Below are positions 27,501-35,864 of a stretch of DNA of 64,000 nucleotides, in pieces. The translations under genes were made by a program, and so were the position numbers. The stretch's first letter is position 1, and the number at the start of each line of letters is the position of its first letter. This stretch comes from Paenibacillus sp. Root52. Its GTDB lineage: Bacteria > Bacillota > Bacilli > Paenibacillales > Paenibacillaceae. The notes under the pieces are model-generated. The model did not search any database and had not been told where the DNA came from. It saw nothing but the letters and a program-made list of their open reading frames with translations. The stretch is from contig NZ_LMFO01000001.1 in assembly GCF_001426865.1 (NCBI RefSeq), forward strand, positions 985,602 through 1,049,601. Reading direction: 5' to 3'.

Positions 27501-28320
27501 CCTTGCCACCCAGTAGATTCAAGGGCAATGAAATATCCTTCGTAATAATTCTGGTCGGGAACGAAAGATATTTATCCCCTGCGAGCTTGATAATCTCCTC
27601 ATCTGTCAGTGACTCACACATCACCTCAATCACTTCATCCATGGTTAAGCCTGCGCGATATATACGCAGATCGGAGAGCGAGCCAGCAAAGTCAACATCT
27701 GCCGCATATTGAGAACGTCCGATATAGTTCTGGCTGTAGTTGGAAATATCGCTGAAGCTATCAAACCATTTACGCAGCTTCGCATAATTCCCACTAGAAG
27801 TTTGGCTAATGGAGCCATCCGCAACCTTCTCCCCATTCACATAAACGATTGGCCCCGCACTACTCTGCTTGCCATTGTCTGTTCCCGAGATAGATAATGC
27901 AATATGCATCCATTCCCCACTGACGAAGCCACGACCTGGATCGGCCACGAGATCGTCAGCCGCATACAGAGAGCTTCGTAACTGACGTGTTAGAAATACA
28001 TATGGGCCTTGCTCGCCTTTACCAAAATCAAAAATTCGTTCCCACACGTTGGCACCCTTGCCGAAGTTAACCCATGTTGAAACCGTCAACCCTGTGTTAT
28101 CGCTTACATCTTGGAGTAGATTGGAAGGTAGCTGAAGATAAGAAGATCCGTTGGCTCCACCTGCAAACGTAGCAGCAGTTCTGCCTTGAACGGTAGAAAT
28201 GTTAGGCTTCTGATCTCCTAAAGCTACTCCATCATGACCATTGCCCGAGGCGTCCTGACCTATGTTCGTCGGTTCATCAAACGTATAATGTGCGATCATC
28301 TGATTCTTAAATGTACTCAT
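24556..28320 (-). CDS. GH51 alpha-L-arabinofuranosidase with LamG and accessory domains
   Basis: A 1254-aa protein with no signal peptide. Domain order: LamG/concanavalin-like module (about 7-230), an atypical Ig-like module (about 235-325), GH51 catalytic domain from about 330 interrupted by a CBM4/9-like insert (about 430-550), the acid/base E724 in LGVGNENWG and nucleophile E856 in FVGEYAS, and a C-terminal CBM66/DUF1080-like region (about 1015-1180). GH51 enzymes remove terminal arabinofuranosyl units from arabino-oligosaccharides. AGGAGG precedes ATG 28320. It is divergent from the GH43 gene. An intracellular enzyme with glycan-binding modules is unusual; a non-classical export route cannot be excluded. 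Confidence 0.9.
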   Translation of the reverse strand: MSTFKNQMIAHYTFDEPTNIGQDASGNGHDGVALGDQKPNISTVQGRTAATFAGGANGSSYLQLPSNLLQDVSDNTGLTVSTWVNFGKGANVWERIFDFGKGEQGPYVFLTRQLRSSLYAADDLVADPGRGFVSGEWMHIALSISGTDNGKQSSAGPIVYVNGEKVADGSISQTSSGNYAKLRKWFDSFSDISNYSQNYIGRSQYAADVDFAGSLSDLRIYRAGLTMDEVIEVMCESLTDEEIIKLAGDKYLSFPTRIITKDISLPLNLLGGKVDVQWQSNQPEFLSHDGKIQTVTSPQEVRLSALLTKGSSTISKHYDVSVLPEHLPPYSITIHGDQKVADISEVMYGLFYEDINNAADGGIYAELVQNRSFESFAFDTYSHASGECGCSTGRNREPLFAWSGDTDRMIVQQTGGLNEHFGVDDPETNAYYVTVQDGATIRNRGFSDSNQHCAMSIQQGEHYNFTIWAKADAPGTITVQLQDANQYSISEPVVLHVDGGGTWKKYGVSTQQASANLVLTGTATAMGQLVLSFAGEISIDMVSLMPQDVWGAAPNEQGDSSSAHANYKGNPNYRLRKDLIQALVDLHPTFLRFPGGCISEGSFIWENVYDWKDSVGEVELRKENYNVWGYMMTMGLGYMEYFQLAEDLNALPVPVMACGVLCQARSDYAHPAGGALREYYIKNFTDLIDFALSVDMENNEWASLRAQMGHPEPFDLRYLGVGNENWGTEFFANFEVFKTSIDAYMKLHYPEHELHIISTVGAQADDDAYQEGWKFLSGNLTGSAQVAFADGSEVITETVNWYEHQQDYMDTIADEHYYRSNEYLLNNADRYNYYDRAYHADGSIDWKQTSKVFVGEYASTDKNTLAGAVAEAAVMTGFENNADVVRLAAYAPLFNKVLTDGTYRWTPDCIWFDDETVWFTPNYYVQQLFAKHVGKEVLGTSFRTYNKGKQLELIPRGGIEIATGNADIVVKSIKVTSNQDGSVLLEEDFREQNELSEIWSLIPGSVGYTLEPGNGLRLEAQESGLNGIYLLDEEWTNYQVQVQARRVSGDDGFYVGVGLTDITPENKDVTEYAIAYDGHATGVKVYKQGIEGYTLGDYSSSSAAGNLRAANYEPLTDDTLYTITVNYGGNTGDRLLCSYTDGHTSSKKLYYKLEAYNREVFHSVTRDDKHVYVKMVNADPVEKATQLQLEHLQVTSEATWITVSGDESLVHIPNVNQKNDEKVIPVEQKVNLQGETAILRLPANSVNVLVMKLV

Positions 28321-28529
28321 GGTAATCCTCCTATGTAACCGAAATTTAATTCATATAAATATAAAATAGTTGATAAACATTTAAACAATACACATACACG
28401 TTATACTACCTAGTTGTAACCCATTTTTCAATAATAAAATGAAAATATATCGCATTCAGCGAAGGATTGAACGATTAACAGGATTAAATTCTTGATGGAC
28501 ATTCAAACAATATGTCATAAACATTATAG

Positions 28530-28559
28530 TTTACAAATATATGAATTGATTGATACTAT
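28530..28559 (+). promoter_or_regulatory. Sigma-A promoter of the GH43 gene
   Basis: TTTACA (28530-28535), an 18-bp spacer and TACTAT (28554-28559), about 115 bp upstream of the GH43 start codon. Confidence 0.55.
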
Positions 28560-28564
28560 AACAA

Positions 28565-28579
28565 ATGAAAGCGGTTAAT
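28565..28579. promoter_or_regulatory. Candidate CcpA (cre) site at the GH43 transcription start
   Basis: ATGAAAGCGGTTAAT matches the cre consensus WTGNAANCGNWNNCW except for the C at position 14. It overlaps the expected transcription start of the GH43 promoter, a typical repression position. Confidence 0.55.
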
Positions 28580-28673
28580 TTTAAATTTTATCAAGGAGGT
28601 GTGGCTGAAGTATTCGGCAATAAGGTAATGAACAAATAAACTATCATTCGGCGTTTGATGAAAGGGGAATTTT

Positions 28674-31088
28674 ATGAAGCGTTATATGGCTATCGCACTT
28701 AGTGCTGCTCTACTCACTTCACCAAGTTTATTGCCAGGCTCAGCTATGGCGAACAGCTCTACCTCAGACGTGATCCAACCACAATTGACTACTCAATCTA
28801 CGCTTAACTCGATACCTGGATTTACGGATGTTTCTGTTCATGATCCTTCCGTCATTAAGGTTGGCGATACCTATTACGTATTCGGTTCACACTTACAAGT
28901 CGCTAAATCCAAAGATCTTATGAACTGGGAGGCCGTAGCATCAGGCGTTACGGATAATAATCCAGTCGTTCCTAATGTGACGAAGGAGTTTGGAGAAGCC
29001 CTAGCATGGGCGCAGACGGATACACTATGGGCGGCCGATGTTATTCAATTGGCTGACGGCAAATTTTATATGTACTACAATGCGTGCAAAGGCGACTCTC
29101 CTCGTTCCGCACTAGGCGTTGCTGTCGCTGATAACATTGAAGGACCTTATAAGGATCAGGGGATTGTGCTGAAATCGGGTATGTGGGATCAGATTAGCGA
29201 GGATGGTACCATATATGATGCAACGAAGCATCCCAACGTTGTTGACCCCGATGTGTTTTTTGATAAAGACGGCAAGTTATGGATGGTGTATGGCTCATAT
29301 TCCGGAGGAATTTTCATTCTGGAGATGGACGAAACGACGGGTAAACCTCTGCCGAATCAAGGTTACGGCAAAAAACTGACGGGTGGTAATCACAGCCGCA
29401 TTGAAGCACCTTATATGCAATATAGCCCTGAGACGGACTATTATTATCTATTCCTCTCCTATGGTGGACTTGACGCTGTTGGAGGATACAACATTCGGGT
29501 AGCTCGCTCGAAGACACCAGACGGTCCATTTTACGATGCTGCGGGGAACGATATGATTCAAGTCAAGGCAGACAAGGACAAACCTCTCTTCGATGACGCA
29601 TCTATTGAGCCATTCGGCGTTAAGCTGATGGGTAATTACCTGTTCCAAAGACAGATCGGTGATCCGGGTACAGGTCAGGGAATTGGTTACGTATCACCTG
29701 GTCACAACTCTGCCTATGTTGACCCTGAGAGTGGCAAGCACTTCTTGATCTTCCATTCTCGCTTCCCAGGACGCGGGGAACAGCATGAAGTCCGTGTACA
29801 TGAAATGCACATGAATGCCGATGGATGGCCAACAGTGTCTCCGTATCGTTATGCCGGATTGGACGAAGCTTCTAATGTCATTCCAAGTCATTCGGTGGCT
29901 GGTCAGTATAAATGGATTAATCATGGAAAAGATATCTCATCTGCTATCAAAACTTCTCAAAATGTTGTCTTTTCTCCTAATGGTCAGATCAGTGGTGCAG
30001 TTACTGGCACATGGAGCGTTCCAGATGATCATCGGAATCAGATCAACATCACCGCAGACGGTGTAACTTACAAAGGCGTACTTACCTATGAGTGGGAACC
30101 GAATCTTCAGCGCGAGGTTCTAACCTTCAGTGCCCTTTCTTCTTCGGGTATTGCGATCTGGGGAAGTCAAGAAGTTGACCTTACGGATCGAGCCGTTATT
30201 GATGCGGTTAAAAAGGATTTGAATATTGGTGACACCAAAAATATATTCTTCAATGTATCCCTTCCCACATCAGGTGCACGGGATAGTAAGATCACATGGA
30301 GTTCGTCCAATGTGGCTGTGATCTCCAATACCGGGGTTGTGAATCGCCCCCGCGCAGGCAAAGGCGATGCCAAAGTAACGTTAACTGCTAATATCAGAAA
30401 AGGGGTCGCATCTACTACCCAAAAGTTTAACATCACCGTACCCGAGCAAGCGAAAGGACCTTTACTGGGTGAATACAGATTTGATGGTAACAAGCTCGCC
30501 AAAATTGCACAGGATTCCAGCAAAAATGGATATCATGGACAAGCCTTTCACGTAGAGAGTTCAGTCGTAGGTAACAAGAAAAACCTCGCTGCTGCTTTTA
30601 ACGGACAAGACAGCTCGGTTGAACTACCTGGACTTATCACAGATACGACAGACTTCACATTCAGCAGCTGGGTCTACTGGGATGGTGGTAACCCATGGCA
30701 ACGGATTTTCGATTTCGGTAATGGCTTGACGCGTCATATGTTCCTAACGCCTTCTCAACATAACGGAGCATTACAATTCACCATTCATAATGAGGGTAAG
30801 GATCAAAGTCTGATCGCATCCCAAGCGTTGCCGACTAACCAATGGGTTCACGTTGCTGTTACACTCCAGGGTGACACTGGAACGCTCTATGTGGATGGGC
30901 AATCTGTAGCGAGTGGTACCGACATCACCTATAACCCCAAAGATTTACAAGTTACTGAGGCATACTTAGCCAAGAGCCGGTATACTGCCGATCCGTATTT
31001 CAAGGGTAAGATGGATCAGGTCAACATTTATAATAAAGCACTGACTGCGAAAGAGGTCCAACGCTTAGCTGGTGAGCGGCCAGAATAA
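28674..31088 (+). CDS. Secreted GH43 endo-1,5-alpha-L-arabinanase with Ig-like and LamG modules
   Basis: An 804-aa exported enzyme. Residues 1-26 form a signal peptide ending near SAMA. The GH43 five-bladed propeller follows (about 45-400) with the three acidic residues D57 (VHDPSV, base), D191 (VVDPDV) and E244 (RIEAPY, acid). Then come a beta-rich linker domain, an Ig-like module (about 525-595) and a C-terminal LamG module (about 600-800) that should bind the polymer. It would cleave arabinan outside the cell to oligosaccharides for the ABC importer. AAAGGGG precedes ATG 28674. A terminator follows at 31114-31160. Confidence 0.9.
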   Translation: MKRYMAIALSAALLTSPSLLPGSAMANSSTSDVIQPQLTTQSTLNSIPGFTDVSVHDPSVIKVGDTYYVFGSHLQVAKSKDLMNWEAVASGVTDNNPVVPNVTKEFGEALAWAQTDTLWAADVIQLADGKFYMYYNACKGDSPRSALGVAVADNIEGPYKDQGIVLKSGMWDQISEDGTIYDATKHPNVVDPDVFFDKDGKLWMVYGSYSGGIFILEMDETTGKPLPNQGYGKKLTGGNHSRIEAPYMQYSPETDYYYLFLSYGGLDAVGGYNIRVARSKTPDGPFYDAAGNDMIQVKADKDKPLFDDASIEPFGVKLMGNYLFQRQIGDPGTGQGIGYVSPGHNSAYVDPESGKHFLIFHSRFPGRGEQHEVRVHEMHMNADGWPTVSPYRYAGLDEASNVIPSHSVAGQYKWINHGKDISSAIKTSQNVVFSPNGQISGAVTGTWSVPDDHRNQINITADGVTYKGVLTYEWEPNLQREVLTFSALSSSGIAIWGSQEVDLTDRAVIDAVKKDLNIGDTKNIFFNVSLPTSGARDSKITWSSSNVAVISNTGVVNRPRAGKGDAKVTLTANIRKGVASTTQKFNITVPEQAKGPLLGEYRFDGNKLAKIAQDSSKNGYHGQAFHVESSVVGNKKNLAAAFNGQDSSVELPGLITDTTDFTFSSWVYWDGGNPWQRIFDFGNGLTRHMFLTPSQHNGALQFTIHNEGKDQSLIASQALPTNQWVHVAVTLQGDTGTLYVDGQSVASGTDITYNPKDLQVTEAYLAKSRYTADPYFKGKMDQVNIYNKALTAKEVQRLAGERPE

Positions 31089-31113
31089 TTGAACCGGTAA
31101 TTTCAATAAATAG

Positions 31114-31162
31114 AAAGAGACCTCATTCAATGGTTAGGTACATGAATGTGGTCTCTTTTATT
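31114..31162 (+). terminator. Terminator of the GH43 gene
   Basis: AAAGAGACC..CATTCA pairs with TGAATG.GGTCTCTTT (31114-31158), followed by TATTG. The A-rich left flank may also serve metE from the other side. Confidence 0.7.
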
Positions 31163-31173
31163 GTCCTGAATAG

Positions 31174-31216
31174 AGAACAACTGTAGCCTATTTAATGTAA
31201 GAGCTACAGTTGTTCT
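31174..31216. repeat. Perfect 14-bp inverted repeat between GH43 and metE
   Basis: AGAACAACTGTAGC (31174-31187) and GCTACAGTTGTTCT (31203-31216) with a 15-nt loop. No clean T-tract follows on either strand, so it is either a second, weaker terminator for the convergent genes or an mRNA-stabilising hairpin. Confidence 0.5.
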
Positions 31217-31296
31217 TGTTCCTGCTTTTGTTCTTATTGCATGGTTGTAGAGTAATCATGCGTCAGTCTTTCTTTTCTAACCGTATGATTTAGTAC

Positions 31297-33585
31297 TCAC
31301 ACAAGTGTAGCATACGTATCACGAGCTAGTCTTGTTGCCTCAACCATGTTTTGCAACGATGCAACGGTTTCGTCATAACCACGTGTTTTGAGTCCGCAAT
31401 CTGGGTTAATCCAGAACAATTGTGCCGGTAACACACGCAAAGCCCGCTGAATCATATCCGTCATTTCCTTCACACTAGGTACACGTGGACTATGAATATC
31501 ATATACGCCGAGTCCAATGCCAAGCTTGTATGTGTTCAGCTCAAAGCTATGAATTAATTCACCATGACTCCGTGAGGTTTCAATCGAAATGACATCTGCA
31601 TCCATTGCTTCAATCGAACCAATCATGTCATGGAATTCGCAATAACACATATGCGTGTGAATTTGTGTCGTTTCCTGCACCGTGCAAGTCGTAATTTTGA
31701 ATGCCTTCACGGCCCAAGCAAGATACGCCTCCTGCTCATTTACCTTAAGTGGCAACCCTTCACGAACAGCAGGTTCATCCACCTGAATCATGCCGATTCC
31801 TGCTTCTTCCAGTGCCTCGACTTCTTGTCTGAGGGCATAAGCCAGCTGGTATGCAATATGTTCTCGCGGGATATCGTCACGGACAAATGACCAGTTCATG
31901 ATGGTAATCGGGCCAGTCAACATGCCTTTCACCGGCTTCTTCGTCTGAGATTGAGCATATACCGTCTCTTCCACCGTCATGTTTCCGTCAAATGCCACAT
32001 CTCCGAAGATGACAGGTGGCTTCACACAGCGTGATCCATATGATTGCACCCAACCATTCTGCGTGAAGGCGAACCCAGCCAGCTTCTCACCGAAGAATTC
32101 AACCATATCCGTGCGCTCGAATTCCCCATGCACCAGCACGTCTAAACCAATCTCTTCCTGAAGCCCGATCCAAGTATCGATATGTTGATGAATAAAATCC
32201 GTGTAACGCTCCTGGTTCCACTCCCCTTTGCGCCAGCTCTGACGCGCTTTCCGAACTTCAGCAGATTGAGGGAAACTTCCAATCGTTGTGGTTGGTAGCA
32301 AAGGTAGCTGCCATTTATCCTGTTGTGCTAGATGTCTCTTGGCAAATGGCACAGAACGTACCGGCTCTTGTACCCGAAGCTCCTCCACCGCTTGCTGAAC
32401 ATCACTACGATTGCGCTCATTGGACTGATGAAGAGCCAGAATCGCACGTGCACTCGTATCCAGTTGTGTAGCAATAGCTCCAATGCCTGACGTTAGCGCT
32501 TGGGTTAAGAGAACCAGTTCATCTAGCTTTTCATCCGCAAATGCCAATGCATTTTTCAGTTCAGACGTAAGCTTAGTTTCACGATCTGTTGTTACCGGAA
32601 CATGCAGTAGACTGCACGAGGATTGGATGATGAGGCGATCAGGTGATACAATGGCAGACAGTTCATTCAGAAGATCCAGGTTTTCTTGTAGAGAAGATCT
32701 CCAGATCCCACGACCATCGATAATACCAGCTCCCAGTACCTTGTCCTGAGGAAAAGCAAACGATTGGAGCGATTGTTGGTTCCCAGGCCGTCCATGTACA
32801 AAATCGAGTCCAATACCTTGAACAGGCAATGCCACAATATCTTGATAACGCTCCACAGCTTCAAAATACGTCTGTAACATAATGTTGATTGCAGGTGCTG
32901 ATGCATGTAATGTTTCATAGATGGTTCTCAGGTGTTGCAGATCTTCATCGCTCACTTGCGTAACAAGGATTGGTTCATCAATCTGTACCCACTGCACACC
33001 TTCCTGCTGCAATTCTTGAAGAATTTGAACATACAGAGGTAAGAGTCGATTAAGCCACGTCCCCGTCTCAGAGGCACTATACCCTTTTGATAACTTCACG
33101 AACGTAAGTGGACCAACTAGAACAGGTTTCCCCTCAATCCCTAATTTCTCCTTCGCCTCTTGGTACGCCACCAAAGGTTTATTCTCCGTAAGTACGGGTG
33201 TGAGGCCCGACAATTCCGGTACGATGTAATGATAATTGGTGTTGAACCATTTCGTCATCTCGCTGGCAGCGGCATCCTTCGTTCCACGCGCAATCCCATA
33301 ATACACAGACAAAGGTACTTTGCCACCCTCATATGCAAAGCGCTCAGGGATCAAACCAAACATCGTAGCTGTATCCAATATATGATCATAATAGCTGAAG
33401 TCGTTGACTGGAATATAATCAATGCCTTTTGCTTGCTGTTTACGCAAATGATTCAAACGGATCTCTTGGAGCTGGCTTTCAAAAGCTTCGTTGTCAATTT
33501 TGCCTGCCCAATATGCTTCCAATGCTTTCTTCCATTCACGATCTGCTCCAATACGCGGATATCCAAGAACACTACTTTTCACCAT
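31297..33585 (-). CDS. metE: Cobalamin-independent methionine synthase
   Basis: A 762-aa enzyme that transfers a methyl group from 5-methyltetrahydropteroyl-triglutamate to homocysteine, the last step of methionine synthesis, in the cytoplasm. The zinc ligands are visible: H645 and C647 in HMCYCEF, E669 in ISIETSRS and C730 in NPDCGLKTR. The frame is open to 33660, but the start is placed at ATG 33585 (MVKSSVLGYPRIG) with AGAGGGG about 8 nt upstream; this gives the length of Bacillus MetE. It is monocistronic. No S-box riboswitch is visible upstream; instead a MET-box-like palindrome lies at 33676-33692. Confidence 0.96.
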   Translation of the reverse strand: MVKSSVLGYPRIGADREWKKALEAYWAGKIDNEAFESQLQEIRLNHLRKQQAKGIDYIPVNDFSYYDHILDTATMFGLIPERFAYEGGKVPLSVYYGIARGTKDAAASEMTKWFNTNYHYIVPELSGLTPVLTENKPLVAYQEAKEKLGIEGKPVLVGPLTFVKLSKGYSASETGTWLNRLLPLYVQILQELQQEGVQWVQIDEPILVTQVSDEDLQHLRTIYETLHASAPAINIMLQTYFEAVERYQDIVALPVQGIGLDFVHGRPGNQQSLQSFAFPQDKVLGAGIIDGRGIWRSSLQENLDLLNELSAIVSPDRLIIQSSCSLLHVPVTTDRETKLTSELKNALAFADEKLDELVLLTQALTSGIGAIATQLDTSARAILALHQSNERNRSDVQQAVEELRVQEPVRSVPFAKRHLAQQDKWQLPLLPTTTIGSFPQSAEVRKARQSWRKGEWNQERYTDFIHQHIDTWIGLQEEIGLDVLVHGEFERTDMVEFFGEKLAGFAFTQNGWVQSYGSRCVKPPVIFGDVAFDGNMTVEETVYAQSQTKKPVKGMLTGPITIMNWSFVRDDIPREHIAYQLAYALRQEVEALEEAGIGMIQVDEPAVREGLPLKVNEQEAYLAWAVKAFKITTCTVQETTQIHTHMCYCEFHDMIGSIEAMDADVISIETSRSHGELIHSFELNTYKLGIGLGVYDIHSPRVPSVKEMTDMIQRALRVLPAQLFWINPDCGLKTRGYDETVASLQNMVEATRLARDTYATLV

Positions 33586-33675
33586 ATGATATTTCCCCTC
33601 TGCACTTCTATTTGTTATATCAAAAGTTATCACAGAAAGGCTTGCGCCATGTAATTCCATAAAATTATACCCAGC

Positions 33676-33692
33676 TATAGCTTAAGGCTATA
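33676..33692. promoter_or_regulatory. MET-box-like palindrome upstream of metE
   Basis: TATAGCTTAAGGCTATA: arms TATAGC/GCTATA with a 5-bp centre, 91 bp upstream of the metE start. It has the same 17-bp layout as the TATAG-N7-CTATA box bound by MtaR/MetR-type LysR regulators of methionine genes in streptococci. The regulator is not in this window. Confidence 0.45.
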
Positions 33693-33847
33693 ACTAAGCG
33701 CGTTTTTCAATTTAGATTAATTACGCTAATATTGAGGATGTCTCGGAAAGGGAAACATGAATTAAGATAGAATTAAGACTGTGTTTTTATATACATAAGC
33801 TTGGGCAGTTATACTGAGGAAAATACAACAAGAGAGTATGTGATTAC

Positions 33848-34825
33848 ATGAAAAAATGGGGAAAACGATTACGAATTACAGCCATTGCGGGACTTGCGTT
33901 CATTCTGGTGCTACTGGGATCAGGCGTAGTATATCAGCAGGTAGGAAAAAGGAATGATTTAAATAATTTCACACCCCCTGGCAAGCTTTACAAAGTACAT
34001 GGAGAAAATATGCACCTCTATGCAGGTGGTCAAGGTGATGTAACAGTTGTCATGGCATCTGGTTGGGGCACAGCTAATCCCTATGTAGATTATTATCCAC
34101 TATATGATAAATTAGCTCCCTATACCAAGTTCGCGGTGTATGACCGCTTCGGTTATGGTTATAGCGATGTAACCGACAAAAAGCGAGACGTGGATACCAT
34201 TGCGGAGGAATTACATGAGTTATTAACGACATCTGGACAACAACCACCTTATATACTCGTCGGGCACTCCCTTGGGTCGCTTGAAACGCTGCGATATGCT
34301 CAGAAGTACCCGAATGAAGTAAAAGGCATTGTGATGATCGATGGGGGTAGTCCGGAGTATTACGCTAAAGACGAAGATAATTTTGCCGATGTGATTGGTG
34401 GCTTTATGAATCAATTCCGTATTCAAACGGGGCTGTTCCGATTGTCTTTACAATCCGAACCTGTCTTGGAAGCAAGCCGCGCTAATCGTAACAACCTGAA
34501 ATTTGTACCTGATGAGTTAAAACAAGTCGATACAACGGCTCTGCTACTTAACTATGGGAATGCCAACACCGTGGATGAATTACGTGAGATAAATGCCAAT
34601 GCAACAGTCGTGATGAATAACATCAAGCCTTTATCTGTACCACTAACGATTCTAACCGCAGATTATTTGGGAGCTAGTGAACCGGACTGGGATCAAACTC
34701 AAGCTGATTTCACATCATGGTCAACACAAGCCAAACACGTGACGGTGAAGGATTCCGAGCATTATATTCATCAGTATCATCCAGAGCAGGTAGCTGATGA
34801 AATATTAGAATTAGCAGCCAAATAA
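33848..34825 (+). CDS. Alpha/beta hydrolase, membrane-anchored or secreted
   Basis: A 325-aa protein with an N-terminal hydrophobic helix (about 10-31), so it is probably anchored with the enzyme domain outside. The hydrolase fold shows the nucleophile elbow GHSLG with S141, the strand VYDRFGYGYSD typical of haloperoxidase/proline-iminopeptidase-like members, and a likely catalytic H305 in SEHYIH. The substrate is unknown. ATG 33848 has only a modest AAGAGAG site. It is divergent from metE with no evident functional link. Confidence 0.82.
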   Translation: MKKWGKRLRITAIAGLAFILVLLGSGVVYQQVGKRNDLNNFTPPGKLYKVHGENMHLYAGGQGDVTVVMASGWGTANPYVDYYPLYDKLAPYTKFAVYDRFGYGYSDVTDKKRDVDTIAEELHELLTTSGQQPPYILVGHSLGSLETLRYAQKYPNEVKGIVMIDGGSPEYYAKDEDNFADVIGGFMNQFRIQTGLFRLSLQSEPVLEASRANRNNLKFVPDELKQVDTTALLLNYGNANTVDELREINANATVVMNNIKPLSVPLTILTADYLGASEPDWDQTQADFTSWSTQAKHVTVKDSEHYIHQYHPEQVADEILELAAK

Positions 34826-34888
34826 GTAACGTTTCATCTCAAAGATATTCATATAAGAATAATGACTTAATATTTATAAGTGTCGATT

Positions 34889-34926
34889 CGCCCTCAACGA
34901 TAAGTAAACCGTTGGGGGTTTTATAT
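34889..34926 (+). terminator. Terminator of the alpha/beta hydrolase gene
   Basis: CCCTCAACG (34891-34899) and CGTTGGGGG (34910-34918) pair with one G-T, followed by TTTTAT. Confidence 0.75.
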
Positions 34927-34936
34927 CTTTTGCCCA

Positions 34937-35584
34937 TTACCCAATCAGGGATAAACCATTTCGATGAGATAGAAATTGGTCTAGAGCCTCCCGCATATCC
35001 TTGGATGTAAGTCCATGTCGGTTGAAGTAGTTGTGAATATGCTCAAACCCACTCCAATCCTGATTGTATATCTGCTCTATTTTGCGATTGAACTTCTCTT
35101 CTACAGCTTCTCGCTTAGAACCTATAGGCTCACATAACCAGAAATCATTTCTTTTCACTTCACCGCACTTCGTCCACAGCAAGTTCTCATACTGGATGAC
35201 ATCCCAATCCTGATAGCCTGCCCGGATCTGCTGAATTTCTGTTGTGAGGATATCATTCAATAATTGAGGTGGAATGTGCCCATACGTATCTCGATACTGT
35301 CTCAAATTAAGCGCCTCAACCCATTGGGTGAGCACACACTTCCCTGAAGAATATGCGTATAGCTTAGGAACGAATGCATAGTTTTGCATTTCCGATATCG
35401 CCGTACACTCCACCTCTCCATCTATTTTCCCACGCGTACTATACACTTTGAGGCTATAGTCTTTAATTCTATATACCACAGAACGCTGACCGATTAAGGA
35501 AGCTTGCATGGTTAGATGTCCATTTGCATCATAGTGAGCAAGTAACTCTTTCATATTCGAAGGTATAGGATTTACAATGTTCAT
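34937..35584 (-). CDS. Protein-kinase-like fold protein, uncharacterised
   Basis: A 215-aa soluble protein. YSLKVY (about 48-53) looks like the ATP-binding lysine strand of protein and aminoglycoside kinases, CVLTQWVEALNL like a hinge, and WDVIQYENLLW like a weak catalytic loop, but the usual HxD triplet is absent. It may be a small kinase or a pseudokinase. AAGGAGATC precedes ATG 35584. It is monocistronic between two terminators; no partner is evident. Assignment rests on motif impressions only. Confidence 0.6.
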   Translation of the reverse strand: MNIVNPIPSNMKELLAHYDANGHLTMQASLIGQRSVVYRIKDYSLKVYSTRGKIDGEVECTAISEMQNYAFVPKLYAYSSGKCVLTQWVEALNLRQYRDTYGHIPPQLLNDILTTEIQQIRAGYQDWDVIQYENLLWTKCGEVKRNDFWLCEPIGSKREAVEEKFNRKIEQIYNQDWSGFEHIHNYFNRHGLTSKDMREALDQFLSHRNGLSLIG

Positions 35585-35795
35585 AATCAGATCTCCTTGT
35601 TGTTCTATTCATACTAAAACGTTTTCAAATTAACAAGATTACCTTGGTACATACTATTTTATCTTTAATAATTGGTATGAACATATACAATATGGTCAAA
35701 ACATGAAGTATTTGCTCTGAAAATTTCGGAGCCATTCAACTTACGTCGTTTATAAATTCACTTTAAAGGTTGGAACGCGTTTCACGTCAAGACAC

Positions 35796-35837
35796 AAAAA
35801 AACGGTACCTCCCTGCATAAACAGGAAGTGTACCGTC
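35796..35837 (-). terminator. Terminator of the LmrB-like MFS gene
   Basis: On the minus strand ACGGTACACTTCCTG pairs with CAGGGAGGTACCGT around a short loop and is followed by seven T residues. Confidence 0.85.
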
Positions 35838-35864
35838 TTGTTAAACTTTAATATCTAATATTTA

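Larger units (their letters stand above)
28321..28673. other. Divergent GH51/GH43 control region
   Basis: 353 bases, very A/T rich, without a gene. It holds the GH43 promoter and a cre-like site (listed separately). For GH51 a possible TTGTTT..TTATAT pair lies near 28355-28385. A strong but apparently unused AAGGAGGTG at 28593-28601 lies in the GH43 leader. Confidence 0.5.

Noticed and set aside
31174..31216. Insertion-sequence terminal repeat
   Set aside because: The 14-bp arms face each other over a 15-nt loop with no transposase or target duplication nearby.
33586..33660. N-terminal extension of MetE
   Set aside because: Family start and ribosome binding site both place the first codon at 33585; the extension lacks homology.
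33586..33847. S-box (SAM) riboswitch upstream of metE
   Set aside because: No S-box core sequence, no terminator hairpin and only 262 bp between the divergent genes.
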